Shown piece after piece: positions 53,170-64,000 of a stretch of DNA of 64,000 bases. The position numbers and the translations under genes were made by a program. The notes beneath the pieces were generated by a model that saw only the letters and a list, made by a program, of their open reading frames with translations, did not search any database and was not told where the DNA came from. The stretch is from Bacillus haynesii (GTDB taxonomy: Bacteria; Bacillota; Bacilli; Bacillales; Bacillaceae). Position 1 is the stretch's first letter. Each line of letters starts with the position of its first letter. The DNA lies in the NCBI RefSeq assembly GCF_001969855.1, contig NZ_MRBL01000011.1, forward strand, positions 1-64,000, given 5' to 3'.

Positions 53170-53661
53170 TTAGTACGTAAATCCTTCAATTTTCGACAAG
53201 ATTTTTTGCAGCTCTTTGACAAATCGCTCTCGGTCTTCCTTGACCAGTTTTTTCGGGCCTTTCGTGTAACGTCCGCTTCTTCTCAATTTTTGTGCGACGT
53301 GACGGCGGAAAAGAGCATGATCGATGGAGTTCTCTTCGAAAAGATAGCCTCTCTCCGACATCACATAGATCTTTTTGCCAAGCAAAAGCGATGCCAGCCC
53401 GATATCTTGTGTAACGACGACATCACCTGATCGAACATGGTTGGCAATGTACAGATCCGCTGCTTCTTTGTGCGGATCGACATATGTCCAATTCTCTTCT
53501 TCTTTCCTTGTAACTTGAAAATGCTCGAATGAAGCCACGAATACCACCTTTACGTCGAAATCCGCCGCTGTTTTGAGCACTTCATCTTTCACCGGGCATG
53601 CGTCTGCATCGACAAAAATCGTCCTTTCTTTTTCAAGAAGACTAATTCTCCATCCCTCCAT
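53170..53661 (-). CDS. yqxD: YqxD, UPF0178/YaiI family protein
   Basis: 163-residue protein of the UPF0178 (YaiI/YqxD) family with a PIN-like fold. The conserved motif [14 protein letters not shown] lies near 14-27, then [13 protein letters not shown] near 78 and [17 protein letters not shown] near 117-133. Activity unproven. First gene of the sigA operon, 32 bases before dnaG. Start choice is not firm: ATG 53661 has AGGAG four bases upstream, and a TTG a few codons in would also work. Confidence 0.85.
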   Translation of the reverse strand: MEGWRISLLEKERTIFVDADACPVKDEVLKTAADFDVKVVFVASFEHFQVTRKEEENWTYVDPHKEAADLYIANHVRSGDVVVTQDIGLASLLLGKKIYVMSERGYLFEENSIDHALFRRHVAQKLRRSGRYTKGPKKLVKEDRERFVKELQKILSKIEGFTY

Positions 53662-53664
53662 CAA

Positions 53665-53890
53665 TCTCCTGCTATAAATACAGGCAAAATCACACAGGTT
53701 TCAAAATTAATCGATCTATAAGAATTTGTCGAAAGTTTTTTTCGGGAAATTCTTGACACGATACCCATAATAGTTTATTCGTTCTGTACTAAGCTTAAAC
53801 CTAAAAGTTAATTATTTTATCACAATTTTTTATTATAATACAAATGGGTTAAAGATGCTATCATTTTCACTTTTCCCAAAACCATCAAAG
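53665..53890 (-). promoter_or_regulatory. AT-rich promoter region of the sigA operon
   Basis: About 225 bases with no gene. The minus strand has several AT-rich promoter-like pairs, for example TTGTAT, 18 bases, TAAAAT around 53810-53845. This fits the multiple promoters known for the B. subtilis sigA operon, but no single start can be fixed by eye. Confidence 0.4.
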
Positions 53891-53922
53891 CAAAAACCCA
53901 GGATGGGGTGTCCTGAGTTTTA
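53891..53922 (-). terminator. Terminator of yqfL
   Basis: AAAACTCAGGA, loop, TCCTGGGTTTTT on the minus strand, four bases after the yqfL stop. Confidence 0.85.
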
Positions 53923-53925
53923 TTC

Positions 53926-54738
53926 TTAGACCCTTTTTGTCATCATGTTGTGAATAATGTTTGCCGTTTCCTCTACTGCTTTATTTGATACGTCTACGAC
54001 ATTGCAGCCAATGCGGCCGACGATCTTTTCAAAGAATTCAAGCTCTTCTTTGATGCGGTTGATATTAGCGTAAATGGCTTTGTCGTTGAGGCCGAGCGAT
54101 TTCAGGCGCTCCTTGCGGATATGGTTCAGCTTATCTGGGCTGATTTTTAACCCGATGCATTTAGCCGGATCAACGGTAAAGAGCTCTTCGGGAGGATCCA
54201 CCTCGGGAACGATCGGAACGTTTGCCACTTTTAACCGTTTGTGCGCCAGGTATTGGGATAACGGAGTTTTGGACGTTCTCGACACGCCGATCAGCACGAT
54301 ATCCGCTTTTAAGATGCCCCTTGGATCTCTGCCGTCATCATATTTCACGGCAAATTCGATCGCCTCTACCTTCTTAAAATAATCTTCGTCCAGCTGTCGG
54401 ACTCTGCCCGGCTCATATTTGGCGCTAAAGCCGTAGACCGACTCCATTTTCTCAATCAGCGGGCCGATGATATCGTAATACACGACATTCGCCTTTTCAG
54501 CTTCGGCGATTAAAAATTCACGAATCTCCGGGACAACAAGCGTAAAACAGATGATGCCGCCGTCCGCTTCTGCCAGCGAAATCACTTCTTTTATTGTTCC
54601 GCGGTCTTCGACATAAGGAATCCGCCTGATATTTGTCTGCTCGGATGAACCGTTAAACTGGCTGATAGCCGCTTTGACTACGAGCTCAGCGGTCTCGCCG
54701 ACAGAGTCTGATACAACATAAATCGTCCGATTACTCAT
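53926..54738 (-). CDS. yqfL: YqfL, PPDK-regulatory-type protein (DUF299)
   Basis: 270-residue kinase/phosphotransferase of the DUF299 family, whose founding members reversibly inactivate pyruvate phosphate dikinase or PEP synthase. The N-terminus [18 protein letters not shown] and the P-loop-like [11 protein letters not shown] near 150 are family hallmarks. In B. subtilis it acts with CcpN on gluconeogenic gene control. Start ATG 54738 follows TGGAGGG. Lies 25 bases downstream of ccpN, one operon. Confidence 0.92.
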
Positions 54739-54763
54739 GATATCCCTCCATTTGAAGTTCACT

Positions 54764-55402
54764 CTACATGATTTCATTTTCAGATAAGCCGACTAAAATT
54801 TTTGTCATGTTCGTTTTCGTAATTCTTCCCACAACTTCATAGCCTTTTTCTGTATCTTTTACAACAGGCAGTGCGTCGATTTGTTTTTCGATGAGCATCT
54901 TGGCAATGTCCAAAATGAAATCTTCGCGCCTGCAAAGCGTAATGTTCGGCATTCTCGTCATAATGATATGGACGGGTATTGAAGGGAGCTCCTGTTTGCC
55001 GATGCTGGCTCTGAGCAAGTCTTTTCGTGAAAGTACACCGACTAAGATGGCATTATCATCAACGACAAAAAGCGTTCCTACGTCCTCTAAAAACATCGTG
55101 CAAATCGCATCGTAAACGGAGACATTTTCATGAATGACCACCGGAATGGACTGGAAGTCTTTCACCTGCAGCTTTTTCAGCTTATCAGCCAAGAGCTGCG
55201 TACCCGTCTTTCCCGTGTAGAAATAACCGACCCGCGGCCTTGCTTCCAAAAATCCTGACATCGTCAATATCGCCAAATCCGGACGAAGCGTAGCCCTCGT
55301 CAGATTCAGCTTTTCCGCGATATGCTCTCCGGTAATCGGCCCGTTCTCTTTGACAATCTGCAAAATATGCTCCTGACGTTTATTTAGTTCGATCGTACTC
55401 AC
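54764..55402 (-). CDS. ccpN: CcpN, repressor of gluconeogenic genes
   Basis: 212-residue transcription regulator (YqzB). An N-terminal winged helix ([21 protein letters not shown], then [15 protein letters not shown]) is followed by two CBS domains (about 80-140 and 145-205) that sense adenine nucleotides. It represses gapB and pckA under glycolytic conditions in B. subtilis. The start is the GTG at 55402, which gives the family length; the frame is open 40 codons further but that part does not resemble the family. Co-transcribed with yqfL. Confidence 0.93.
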
Positions 55403-55555
55403 CACCTTTAAGCCGAAGCTCACAATTCGTTCGTTATGTATTAAAGTCGATAACATATTATAACGCATATGAAGACTAAAATAACAGCAATTACAATTGA
55501 ATTCTATGAAAAAGACGGGCACTATTTGACAAGGATGTGAAAAATCGATTTGAGC

Positions 55556-55592
55556 AAAAAGACGATTGCCAGCTTGTCAGCAACCGTCTTCT
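55556..55592 (-). terminator. Terminator of glyQS
   Basis: GAAGACGGTTGC, 10-base loop, GCAATCGTCTTTTT on the minus strand, a few bases after the glyS stop. Confidence 0.88.
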
Positions 55593-55599
55593 GCGGTGT

Positions 55600-57639
55600 T
55601 TATTTTACAATGATGGCATTGATGTTTGCAAAAGATCGGATCAGCTCCGCCAGGCTTGCCATTTGCGCCAGGCGGTTCGCTTTTAATCTTTCATCTTCGG
55701 CATGGACCATCGTGTGATCAAAATAAGCTTCGATCGGCTCTTTCAGCTTGGACAGCTCACTGAAGGCTCCCTCATAATCTTTTGCTTGGTAAAGGGTCTC
55801 TAATTGCTGTTTGCACGCCTCATAAGCTTTGAAAAGCTCCTCTTCTTGAGGGTTTTCAAACAGTGACGCGTCAATGGCGTTCGTTTCGCTCTTTTTGCTG
55901 ATCGAAATAACCCTTGCCAGCGCTTCAGCCGTTTCTTTAAATTCCGGTTTTGCTGCAGCCGATTCAAGAACAGCGGCTTTTTTGACAGCCGAATACGGCT
56001 CAAGGTTCGAGCTTTCGAGCACGGCATCCACGACATCGTAGCGGATGTTTTCCGCTGTTAATACGTATTTGAGGCGCTGTTTAAAGAATTCGAGCAGTTC
56101 GCTGTTTGCTTCCTGTCCGGCAAACGCAGCCAGTTCTTTGAATGAAATGCCCCAGTTCCGGTCAAGCAGGATTTGGACGATGCCGCTCGCCTGTCTTCTT
56201 AGTCCATACGGATCCTGAGATCCTGTCGGAATAACGCCGATTTTAAAGAATGAAGCGACCGTATCGAGTTTATCCGCTAATGCGACGACGGCGCCGACGA
56301 TTGATGAAGGTGTTTCCCCTCCGGCTTGTCTCGGCATATAGTGCTCATTGACAGCGAGCGCCACTTCTTCTTTCTCCCCGAGCATCCGCGCATATTTTTC
56401 ACCCATGATGCCCTGCAGCTCAGGAAATTCGTAAACCATGTGTGTCACAAGGTCGAATTTTGAAATGTGCGAAGCGCGCTTGATCATGTGCACCGTCTCT
56501 TGATCCGCACCGATGATTTCAGCGATCCGTTCAGCAACCGCCTCAGTGCGTCTCACCTTGTCTCCAAGCGATCCCAATTCTTCATGGAAAACGATCTTTT
56601 CGAGTTTTTTCACATTCTCGTCAATGTTTAGTTTTTGATCTTCTTTATAGAAGAAGGCGGCGTCTGAAAGCCTTGCTCTCAGCACCTTTTCGTTCCCTCT
56701 CGCCACGTTTTCAAGGGCGCGGCTGTCTCCGTTGCGGACGGTCACAAAGTAAGGAAGCAAGCCGCCGTTTTCATCTTTGACAGGGAAATAACGCTGATGC
56801 TCTTTCATCGTTGTCACGAGCACCTCTTCAGGAATTGCGAGAAATTCCTCTTCGTAAGAACCGAACAGAACTGTTGGATATTCAACCAGATGGTTGACCT
56901 CATCCAGCAGGTCCTCGTCTCTCGGAATGTCCCAGGACTTTTCAGCCGCCAGTTCGTCAAGCTGCTTAACGATCAGCTGCTTCCGTTTGTCCGGATCGGC
57001 AATCACAAACTGGCTTTCAAGTGCCGCTTCGTATTCAGAAGGTGCGCTCAAGTCGGCTGCTTTTCCGAGGAAGCGGTGTCCCTGTGTTGTGCGGCCGGTT
57101 TCGACATGAGCGACTGAAAACGGAACGACTTCACTGCCGAACAGCGCGACGATCCATTTAATCGGCCTGATGTATTTCAAATCTTCGCTGCCCCAGCGCA
57201 TGTTTTTTGGAAAGTGGAGGCTTGTCACCAAGTCGCCGAGCTCAGGAAGTAATGAAAACGTATCCTGACCTTTTTGGAATTTTTGCACAAAAACATATTC
57301 CGTTCCTTTGATGTCTTTAAAATACAAATCTTCCGGACTTGCTCCTTGCCCGCGTGAAAAGCCGATGGCCGCCTTTGTCCATTCGCCGTTTTCGTCAAGG
57401 GCGATTTTCTTTGCCGGTCCTTTCGCTTCTTCTGTCACATCGTCCTGCTTCTCCGCCACGTTCTCGACAAGAACGGCCAGTCTTCTAGGGGAGTTATACA
57501 GCTTGACGGAACCGAAGGCAATATTTTTTTCCTTAAGCCAGCTTTCCAGTTTTTCACCAAGCTGAGTCATGCTGTCATGCATGAAGCGCGCCGGCATTTC
57601 TTCTAATCCGATTTCTAAAAGCAAATCTTGATTACTCAT
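55600..57639 (-). CDS. glyS: Glycyl-tRNA synthetase beta subunit
   Basis: 679-residue beta subunit of the bacterial alpha2beta2 glycyl-tRNA synthetase, involved in tRNA recognition. N-terminal [15 protein letters not shown], the HD-like central segment and a C-terminal anticodon-binding helical domain (ending [10 protein letters not shown]) are typical. It overlaps glyQ by 8 bases, ensuring equal synthesis of both chains. Confidence 0.97.
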   Translation of the reverse strand: MSNQDLLLEIGLEEMPARFMHDSMTQLGEKLESWLKEKNIAFGSVKLYNSPRRLAVLVENVAEKQDDVTEEAKGPAKKIALDENGEWTKAAIGFSRGQGASPEDLYFKDIKGTEYVFVQKFQKGQDTFSLLPELGDLVTSLHFPKNMRWGSEDLKYIRPIKWIVALFGSEVVPFSVAHVETGRTTQGHRFLGKAADLSAPSEYEAALESQFVIADPDKRKQLIVKQLDELAAEKSWDIPRDEDLLDEVNHLVEYPTVLFGSYEEEFLAIPEEVLVTTMKEHQRYFPVKDENGGLLPYFVTVRNGDSRALENVARGNEKVLRARLSDAAFFYKEDQKLNIDENVKKLEKIVFHEELGSLGDKVRRTEAVAERIAEIIGADQETVHMIKRASHISKFDLVTHMVYEFPELQGIMGEKYARMLGEKEEVALAVNEHYMPRQAGGETPSSIVGAVVALADKLDTVASFFKIGVIPTGSQDPYGLRRQASGIVQILLDRNWGISFKELAAFAGQEANSELLEFFKQRLKYVLTAENIRYDVVDAVLESSNLEPYSAVKKAAVLESAAAKPEFKETAEALARVISISKKSETNAIDASLFENPQEEELFKAYEACKQQLETLYQAKDYEGAFSELSKLKEPIEAYFDHTMVHAEDERLKANRLAQMASLAELIRSFANINAIIVK

Positions 57640-58519
57640 GTGAAGCCTCTTCCTCCTTCAGCATTGGGAAACCCAACTTTTCGCGTTCATCATAATACGT
57701 TTTCGCCACTTTTCTGGCCAGATTTCTCACCCTTGCAATATATCCTGTGCGCTCCGTGACGGAAATCGCTCCTTTTGCGTCAAGCAAGTTGAACGTATGC
57801 GAGCATTTCAGTACATAATCATAAGCAGGATGGACAAGTCCCTGATCCATCTGACGGTTCGCTTCTTTTTCGTACGTGGCAAACAATTCGAACAGCATGT
57901 CGACGTCAGATGTCTCGAACGTATAGACGGAATGCTCGTATTCAGCCATCTTGAACAGGTCTTTTATCGTATAGCCTTTCGTCCATTCGAGGTCAAAGAC
58001 GTTTTCTTTGTCTTGAATATAAGAAGCAAGGCGTTCAATACCGTATGTGATTTCCACAGAAACCGGTTTGCACTCAAGCCCGCCGACCTGCTGAAAATAG
58101 GTAAACTGGGTGATTTCCATGCCGTCAAGCCACACTTCCCAGCCAAGCCCGGCGCAGCCGAGCGACGGATTTTCCCAGTTATCCTCGACAAAACGGATAT
58201 CATGCTCCAGAGGGTCGATTCCAAGAGCTTTTAATGAATCTAAATAAAGCTCTTGAATATTGTCGGGAGACGGCTTAATGATCACCTGGAATTGATGGTG
58301 CTGATAAAGCCTGTTCGGGTTGTCCCCGTATCTTCCGTCCGCAGGGCGTCTTGACGGCTCCACATAAGCGACTTTCCAAGGTTCAGGTCCAAGGCTCCGC
58401 AAAAACGTATATGGACTCATCGTTCCTGCACCCTTCTCTACATCATACGACTGCAAAAGTACGCATCCTTCATTGGACCAGTGCTTTTGCAGGGTCAGAA
58501 TCATTTCTTGAATATTCAA
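57632..58519 (-). CDS. glyQ: Glycyl-tRNA synthetase alpha subunit
   Basis: 295-residue catalytic alpha subunit (class II). Visible family segments: [11 protein letters not shown] at the start, [19 protein letters not shown] near 35-53, [11 protein letters not shown] near 59-69 and [18 protein letters not shown] near 138-155. The start is a TTG at 58519, six bases after GGAGGTG, giving the family length; the upstream in-frame opening covers that ribosome site. Expression is governed by the T-box leader just upstream. Confidence 0.96.
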   Translation of the reverse strand: MNIQEMILTLQKHWSNEGCVLLQSYDVEKGAGTMSPYTFLRSLGPEPWKVAYVEPSRRPADGRYGDNPNRLYQHHQFQVIIKPSPDNIQELYLDSLKALGIDPLEHDIRFVEDNWENPSLGCAGLGWEVWLDGMEITQFTYFQQVGGLECKPVSVEITYGIERLASYIQDKENVFDLEWTKGYTIKDLFKMAEYEHSVYTFETSDVDMLFELFATYEKEANRQMDQGLVHPAYDYVLKCSHTFNLLDAKGAISVTERTGYIARVRNLARKVAKTYYDEREKLGFPMLKEEEASHE

Positions 58520-58581
58520 ATGAAGCACCTCCATAAAACGTGTTTTCAAGTTTAATTTTTGGCATAGGGCTTAGTTTGGGC

Positions 58582-58819
58582 AGAAAAAAACTCCCGTCCC
58601 TATGCTTGTTTACCCACAAACATAGGGACGAGAGTTCTCCCGCGGTTCCACCCTAATTGCTGAGAGGAAATGTCTCAGCCTCTTTTTTAAAAGTTGCTCA
58701 GGGAATGCCTTTCATTACGCTCTCATCCCCGGCTTTCACCGCCCCGGAGTCGCTTCAATGAGGCCGCGCGCAATTACTTCTTTCCGTCAACGCAACGTCA
58801 TTATTGAACCAATCTTCAT
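58582..58819 (-). promoter_or_regulatory. Glycine T-box riboswitch of glyQS
   Basis: The minus-strand leader contains the T-box sequence AGGGTGGAACCGCG (58641-58654) followed by a terminator stem CTCTCGTCCCTATG (58621-58634) with CATAGGGACGGGAG (58591-58604) and a T7 run. An alternative antiterminator forms with the T-box bulge that pairs with uncharged tRNA-Gly. A GGC glycine specifier is plausible near 58766-58768 but I did not fold stem I. Confidence 0.92.
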
Positions 58820-58825
58820 GTCATG

Positions 58826-58854
58826 ATCTTATAAAAAGATGAAGAGATTGTCAA
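58826..58854 (-). promoter_or_regulatory. Promoter of the glyQS T-box leader
   Basis: TTGACA (58849-58854), 17-base spacer, TAAGAT (58826-58831). The -35 box overlaps the recO stop codon, so recO transcripts run on into the leader. Confidence 0.78.
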
Positions 58855-59621
58855 CTTTTGTTTTCATCACTCAGCATCTTTTTCATATTGTCCATTTGTT
58901 CCATGAAGCGCCGCGATTTCAGGTAGATCCCTGAGTACTCGTCATAGTACGTCTGAATGACTCTTTTCAGCTCATCCTTTGTCTCCTGTTTGACCGAGAC
59001 ATTTCCGAGCCTTGACAGATCAAAATAAAAAAACAGTCTCAACAGCCTGGCGGATGCGGGAGACAGCGGTATCCTGTATGGATCTTTCGCAAAACAGCGG
59101 TGGCAGATAAAGCCGTTGTCGCGGATCGAAAAATGAAATGTGCCATCTTTGCTTTTGCAGTGCACACATTCATCCAGCTCCGGATACAGCCCCATCACGC
59201 TGAGCATTTTGACTTCGATCAGGTTGGCGATAATGTCAGGATCTGTACCGTCATTCAGCCTCCTCATTGACTGAAGAAGCAGCTCAAATAAAAACGGATT
59301 CGGTTTCTTTTCCTCCGTTCCCTTGTCAATTAATTCAGCGATGTATGCCGCGTATGCTGTTAAAAACAGATCCTCGCGGATATTCCTCATGCTTTCGATC
59401 ATCTCGCCCTGCTCCAATGTGCCGAGACCGGATGATTTGCGGAATAAAAAAGAAGCATAAAGAAACGGCTGGGAAATCGCTGACAAGCGGCTGTTCGGCT
59501 TTTTGGCGCCCCTTGCCAGCACACCGATTTTCCCGTGCTCTCTCGTCAACAGCGTAATGATTTTATTTGTTTCACCATAGTCGTTTGTACGAAGGACGAT
59601 ACCTTCACATTTCGTCAGCAT
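58851..59621 (-). CDS. recO: DNA repair protein RecO
   Basis: 256-residue recombination mediator that anneals SSB-coated strands and loads RecA with RecR. The N-terminal OB fold is [21 protein letters not shown], the middle is helical, and the zinc module has CVHC near 150 and CHRC near 173. Start ATG 59621 matches the family N-terminus; an in-frame start five codons upstream is not supported. Downstream of era and yqzL on the same strand. No terminator follows, and the glyQS promoter begins inside its stop. Confidence 0.95.
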   Translation of the reverse strand: MLTKCEGIVLRTNDYGETNKIITLLTREHGKIGVLARGAKKPNSRLSAISQPFLYASFLFRKSSGLGTLEQGEMIESMRNIREDLFLTAYAAYIAELIDKGTEEKKPNPFLFELLLQSMRRLNDGTDPDIIANLIEVKMLSVMGLYPELDECVHCKSKDGTFHFSIRDNGFICHRCFAKDPYRIPLSPASARLLRLFFYFDLSRLGNVSVKQETKDELKRVIQTYYDEYSGIYLKSRRFMEQMDNMKKMLSDENKS

Positions 59622-59658
59622 ATGTGCACCATCCAAAAATTGGAGGGGTCAAGCATGA

Positions 59659-59802
59659 TCACAAAATTGGAAAGTCAATTTGCGCTAGCTCTTCTTCAAG
59701 TACTTCGGGTCTTTCCAGGTTCTCCTTTTCCAATTCTTTAAAAAGGAGGTACGTGTCAACGCTTCCTGTTTGTGAAAATACATTCCAAGTAAAATTCAAC
59801 AT
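59659..59802 (-). CDS. yqzL: YqzL, small protein upstream of recO
   Basis: 47-residue acidic protein (LNFTWNVFSQTGSVDTYLLF, then ELEKENLERPEVLEEELAQ) conserved between era and recO in Bacillus. Function unknown. The ATG at 59802 is preceded by AAAGGTGGGG. Only 37 bases before the recO start, so co-translated on the same message. Confidence 0.82.
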   Translation of the reverse strand: MLNFTWNVFSQTGSVDTYLLFKELEKENLERPEVLEEELAQIDFPIL

Positions 59803-59964
59803 CAAAAGCCCCACCTTTCTGTTTATAACTAGCTTTTTAAACATCCAAATTCTTAAGATTATCTTGACCTTGTATCCTCCATTTCATGTTAAACAATTTT
59901 TTCTAATATATCTTTGAATTCGAGAGATTTTGTCACGACTAAAGCGCGGTCAAGTTCTGTCCAA

Positions 59965-61276
<1,312 letters not shown>

Positions 61277-61393
61277 CTATAGCGGTTATGGTACCGCTAA
61301 CACTTTTATTTTACATAAAAATGGCTTCTTTTTCACGCCCAAATCACAAATGTAAAATTTTTGTAAGAATCGCGTACAATGAAAGGCATGGCA

Positions 61394-61774
61394 TCAAAAC
61401 AATTTTGACAAAAAGATGAGTAATCCAATCATACCCGAAACGGCTGCAAATACGCAAACCGCCCCGGCTGCCGCGTCCTTTGCCGCTTTTGCAAGCGGGT
61501 GGTTCTCTTTTGTGAAGAGGTCAACCGTATGCTCCACAGCCGTATTCATCAGCTCCAAGGCGAGCATTCCGCCGATCAGGATCAAGATGATGGTCCATTC
61601 GATCAGAGTCAGCCTGAAGAAAAAGCCGCAGGCGATCACGAGGATGGCGGCTCCGCAGTGAATTCTAAAATTGCGCTCTGACATGAACGTCTTGATTATT
61701 CCTGTAAAGGCGTTTGAAAAACTTATTTTCAGACGGCGCCATTCGTTTTGTTTATGAGGATCTTGAGAGCCCAT
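61394..61774 (-). CDS. dgkA: DgkA, undecaprenol kinase
   Basis: 126-residue membrane kinase of the prokaryotic diacylglycerol kinase fold; the Gram-positive enzymes phosphorylate undecaprenol to recycle the lipid carrier. Three membrane helices (about 35-55, 57-75 and 98-120) and the active-site segment [15 protein letters not shown] near 68-82 are visible. Overlaps ybeY by 23 bases, with cdd downstream after a 130-base gap. Confidence 0.93.
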   Translation of the reverse strand: MGSQDPHKQNEWRRLKISFSNAFTGIIKTFMSERNFRIHCGAAILVIACGFFFRLTLIEWTIILILIGGMLALELMNTAVEHTVDLFTKENHPLAKAAKDAAAGAVCVFAAVSGMIGLLIFLSKLF

Positions 61775-62228
61775 ATCGATTCAAAATTTCCTTTTGCTTA
61801 GTGAACATCTCTTTTTCTTCTTCCTCTGTCATATGGTCATAGCCGAGGAGGTGTAAAAAGCCGTGAACCGTCAGAAAACCCAGCTCTCTCATCAGTGAAT
61901 GCCCGTATTCTTCGGCCTGTTCCTGTGCTTTATCAACGCTGATGATGATATCTCCGAGAACGGGCGGCATGTCAGCGCCGATAATTTCAATCTCTCCTTC
62001 GCCGTCTTCCTCGAGGGCAAATGAAATGACGTCAGTCGGATAATCTTTGCCTCTATACTCTTTGTTGATTTTTTGTATCTCTTCGTTGTTGATGATCGTA
62101 ACCGAGACTTCGGCGCCGTCTGCGACGCCTTCCTCTGCCGCTGCGAATTGAAGAAGCTTTTCAATTTCAGCAAGTCGGTCTTCAGGGACGCGTCCAGTCT
62201 CGTCTGTGATATCTAGAATTAAACTCAT
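61752..62228 (-). CDS. ybeY: YbeY, endoribonuclease for rRNA maturation
   Basis: 158-residue zinc endoribonuclease of the UPF0054 family, with the three-His signature [11 protein letters not shown] near 126-136. [14 protein letters not shown] near 59-72 is the other conserved block. It acts in 16S rRNA 3'-end processing, in agreement with the nearby era. Overlaps pgpH by 4 bases and dgkA by 23 bases. Confidence 0.95.
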   Translation of the reverse strand: MSLILDITDETGRVPEDRLAEIEKLLQFAAAEEGVADGAEVSVTIINNEEIQKINKEYRGKDYPTDVISFALEEDGEGEIEIIGADMPPVLGDIIISVDKAQEQAEEYGHSLMRELGFLTVHGFLHLLGYDHMTEEEEKEMFTKQKEILNRYGLSRSS

Positions 62229-64000
62229 GTATGTTTCACCTTCTGTTTAGGATTAGCTTCCGGATATTCGATCCGGGAATGAAAAATGCCTTTCAGCGTT
62301 TCGCAGAGCGTCTTCGCGACAGTATTGAGCTCTTTTAAAGTCAAATCGCATTCGTCAAACTGCCCGTCCTGCAGCTTATCCGATATGATCCCGCGCACCA
62401 GCTTTTCAATCCTTTCGGGATTCGGGTTATGCATTGAGCGGACGGCTGCTTCGACGCTGTCGGCCACCGAGATGATTGCCGCCTCTTTTGTCTGGGGCTT
62501 CGGACCGGGATAGCGGAACTCTTCTTCAGTCGTCTGATCGCCTTTTTCTTTCGCCTTATAGTAAAAAAACTTGAGCAGCGATGTGCCGTGATGCTGTTCA
62601 GCAATGTCGACAAGCTCCTTCGGCATTTTATGATCCCTCAGCATATCAGCACCGTCTGTCGCATGGGCAATGATAATGTTTTTGCTCAGCTGCGGAGAAA
62701 GCTTGTCATGCGGGTTATCAATATTCATTTGGTTTTCTATAAAGTATTGGGGCCGCTTTGTCTTGCCGATATCATGGTAATAGGCGCCGACTCTTGCCAG
62801 CAGCCCGTTGGCCCCGACCGCTTCACATGCCGCCTCAGATAAGTTCGCGACCATAACGCTGTGATGGTATGTGCCGGGCGTTTCCGTCAGAATTTTGCGG
62901 AGCAGCGGATGATTCGGATTTGAAAGCTCGAGAAGCTTCATCGTGGACAGGATGCCAAATCCGCTTTCAAAAAACGGCATGAGCCCGAGAACAAGAACCG
63001 ACGATCCGATACCGGACACCGCCCCCATGACAAAGTATGTCCCCATCTCAAGTCCGGTTTGCGCCGTGTTTTGAATCAGCTGCAGGGTAAACAGGACGAC
63101 GATATTGATCAGGGAGACAAATAAACCGGCCTGGAGGATTTTCGCCCTCGCATTATGCTTCCCTAAAAACAGTATACCCGCCATCGAGCTGATCAAGAAG
63201 TACGTTCCGATTCCATAGTTAAACGTGCCTGTCACTCCCTGGTTAAACATCATGCTTCCGCAAATGGAAAGGATCATGCTCGACAGGATCGCCAGCCTTT
63301 CATTGATCAGCAGTTTAATGAGCATCACGCCCATCGCAATCGGCACGAGATAGCCGATATGGCCGATTTCAAGCTGCTGAAACAGGCTGATCACTTCCAT
63401 GACGATTAAAACGATCCCTGTAATCAATGAAAACAGCATGAGCGACTTGTTTTTCGGAATCCGGCTGCTGTACTGCTTTTCGAAATAGTAAACCAAGGCT
63501 GAAATGAAAAGCGCGATTAAAAGCAGCAGTCCGCCGACAGGCTTGAAGATGTTGGCTCCGCTCAAGAGTCCTGTCAATTCAAGCTTTCGATAGACTTCCC
63601 TGTCGATCAGCTGATTTTCCTCAACGAGTATCTGCCCCTGCTTGATCTGTACCTGCTGCACGCTGTCAGCCGCTTCTTGACGCTTCTGCTCCGTCTTGTC
63701 GGGATCGTATACATAATTGGGAATGATCGCAAAGCGTCCGATCTCATCAGCGGCGTTTTTTAATTTTGAAGGTATCGAATTGCCCTTCAGTTCTTTCGTT
63801 ACATGTTCTTTCGCTTCATCGAGCTTTCCGGCGCGGATTTCTTTGCTCATCACGTCATTGACGGCGGTGATGACCGAATCCTGTGTCATGGAAAGCTCTC
63901 CGTCGCTGGCCCTCAGCAGGTGTTTGACTGAATCCTGTGACAGCGAGTCCGTCACATCAGAAGTCAGCTTTTCTTCAACAGATTTGATCTGGTCTTTTTC
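62225..64000 (-). CDS. pgpH: PgpH (YqfF), 7TM-HD cyclic di-AMP phosphodiesterase, 5' end outside window
   Basis: Membrane phosphodiesterase of the 7TMR-HD family; PgpH proteins hydrolyse c-di-AMP. About 590 of an expected 700-odd codons are present. The frame runs open to the window edge, and a GTG at 63955 is internal rather than the start. The extracellular region is followed by seven membrane segments (near 165-345 of the visible part) and a cytosolic HD domain with [22 protein letters not shown] and IAEQHHGTS. It ends with a 4-base overlap onto ybeY. The missing N-terminus and any promoter lie to the right of the window. Confidence 0.94.
   Translation of the reverse strand, partial: EKDQIKSVEEKLTSDVTDSLSQDSVKHLLRASDGELSMTQDSVITAVNDVMSKEIRAGKLDEAKEHVTKELKGNSIPSKLKNAADEIGRFAIIPNYVYDPDKTEQKRQEAADSVQQVQIKQGQILVEENQLIDREVYRKLELTGLLSGANIFKPVGGLLLLIALFISALVYYFEKQYSSRIPKNKSLMLFSLITGIVLIVMEVISLFQQLEIGHIGYLVPIAMGVMLIKLLINERLAILSSMILSICGSMMFNQGVTGTFNYGIGTYFLISSMAGILFLGKHNARAKILQAGLFVSLINIVVLFTLQLIQNTAQTGLEMGTYFVMGAVSGIGSSVLVLGLMPFFESGFGILSTMKLLELSNPNHPLLRKILTETPGTYHHSVMVANLSEAACEAVGANGLLARVGAYYHDIGKTKRPQYFIENQMNIDNPHDKLSPQLSKNIIIAHATDGADMLRDHKMPKELVDIAEQHHGTSLLKFFYYKAKEKGDQTTEEEFRYPGPKPQTKEAAIISVADSVEAAVRSMHNPNPERIEKLVRGIISDKLQDGQFDECDLTLKELNTVAKTLCETLKGIFHSRIEYPEANPKQKVKHT

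Overview
The window is chromosomal DNA of a Bacillus of the subtilis/licheniformis group, most likely B. licheniformis or a close relative. This rests on gene order and protein similarity recognised by eye, not on a database search. From about 2.2 kb to the right edge the genes follow the B. subtilis yqh-yqg-yqf block almost one for one, nearly all on the minus strand: comGB/comGA, rsbRD, tRNA-Gln, mgsR, the yqg genes, glcK, gluP, rpmGA, the pst operon, pbpA, sodA, ispG, zur, nfo, cshB, ispH, trmK, cccA, sigA-dnaG-yqxD, yqfL-ccpN, glyQS, recO, era, cdd, dgkA, ybeY and pgpH.

Four places break that shared order. (1) Positions 1 to about 2250 are the integrase end of a mobile element, probably a prophage. 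Its large serine recombinase abuts comGC, which is cut after about 11 codons, so the competence pseudopilin gene is broken here. (2) An Fe-siderophore binding lipoprotein gene with a Fur-type box lies at 10.3-11.2 kb between yqgS and yqgT, and a SpoVAF-type spore germination gene lies at 14.8-16.2 kb between glcK/yqgQ and gluP. (3) At 35.1-37.1 kb zur forms an overlapping operon with a Znu/Zur-type ABC transporter. (4) At 44.7-48.9 kb, between trmK and cccA, sits a module resembling B. subtilis ywqHIJKL: two small helical LXG-partner proteins, an LXG polymorphic toxin with an unfamiliar AT-rich C-terminal domain, a probable immunity protein, a 74-residue unknown and endonuclease V.

Layout: 0-2.3 kb element end; 2.3-5.4 kb competence ATPase and membrane protein, and a stressosome protein; 5.5-10.1 kb tRNA-Gln, MgsR and small yqg genes; 10.3-18.9 kb siderophore binding, LTA synthase-like protein, glucokinase, germination protein, rhomboid protease, folate enzyme and L33; 19.0-21.6 kb glycosyltransferase/DUF4912 pair and yqzDC; 21.7-26.3 kb pst phosphate uptake with PhoP boxes; 26.4-34.3 kb PBP2A, YqgE, SodA, membrane proteins and IspG; 34.4-38.5 kb nucleotidase-like protein, zinc regulation and YqfU; 38.6-44.6 kb DNA repair, RNA helicase, YqfQ, IspH, YqfO and TrmK; 44.7-48.9 kb LXG module; 49.3-53.7 kb cytochrome c550 and the sigA operon; 53.9-64 kb carbon-flux regulators, glycyl-tRNA synthetase with its T-box, and the era-cdd-dgkA-ybeY-pgpH cluster.

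Regulatory sequence that can be read directly includes a sigma-B promoter (mgsR), four 11-bp-spaced PhoP boxes (pstS), Fur-like and Zur-like boxes, a T-box leader (glyQS), a sigma-K-like promoter (yqfQ), a terminator-like hairpin in the ispH leader, and many Rho-independent terminators.
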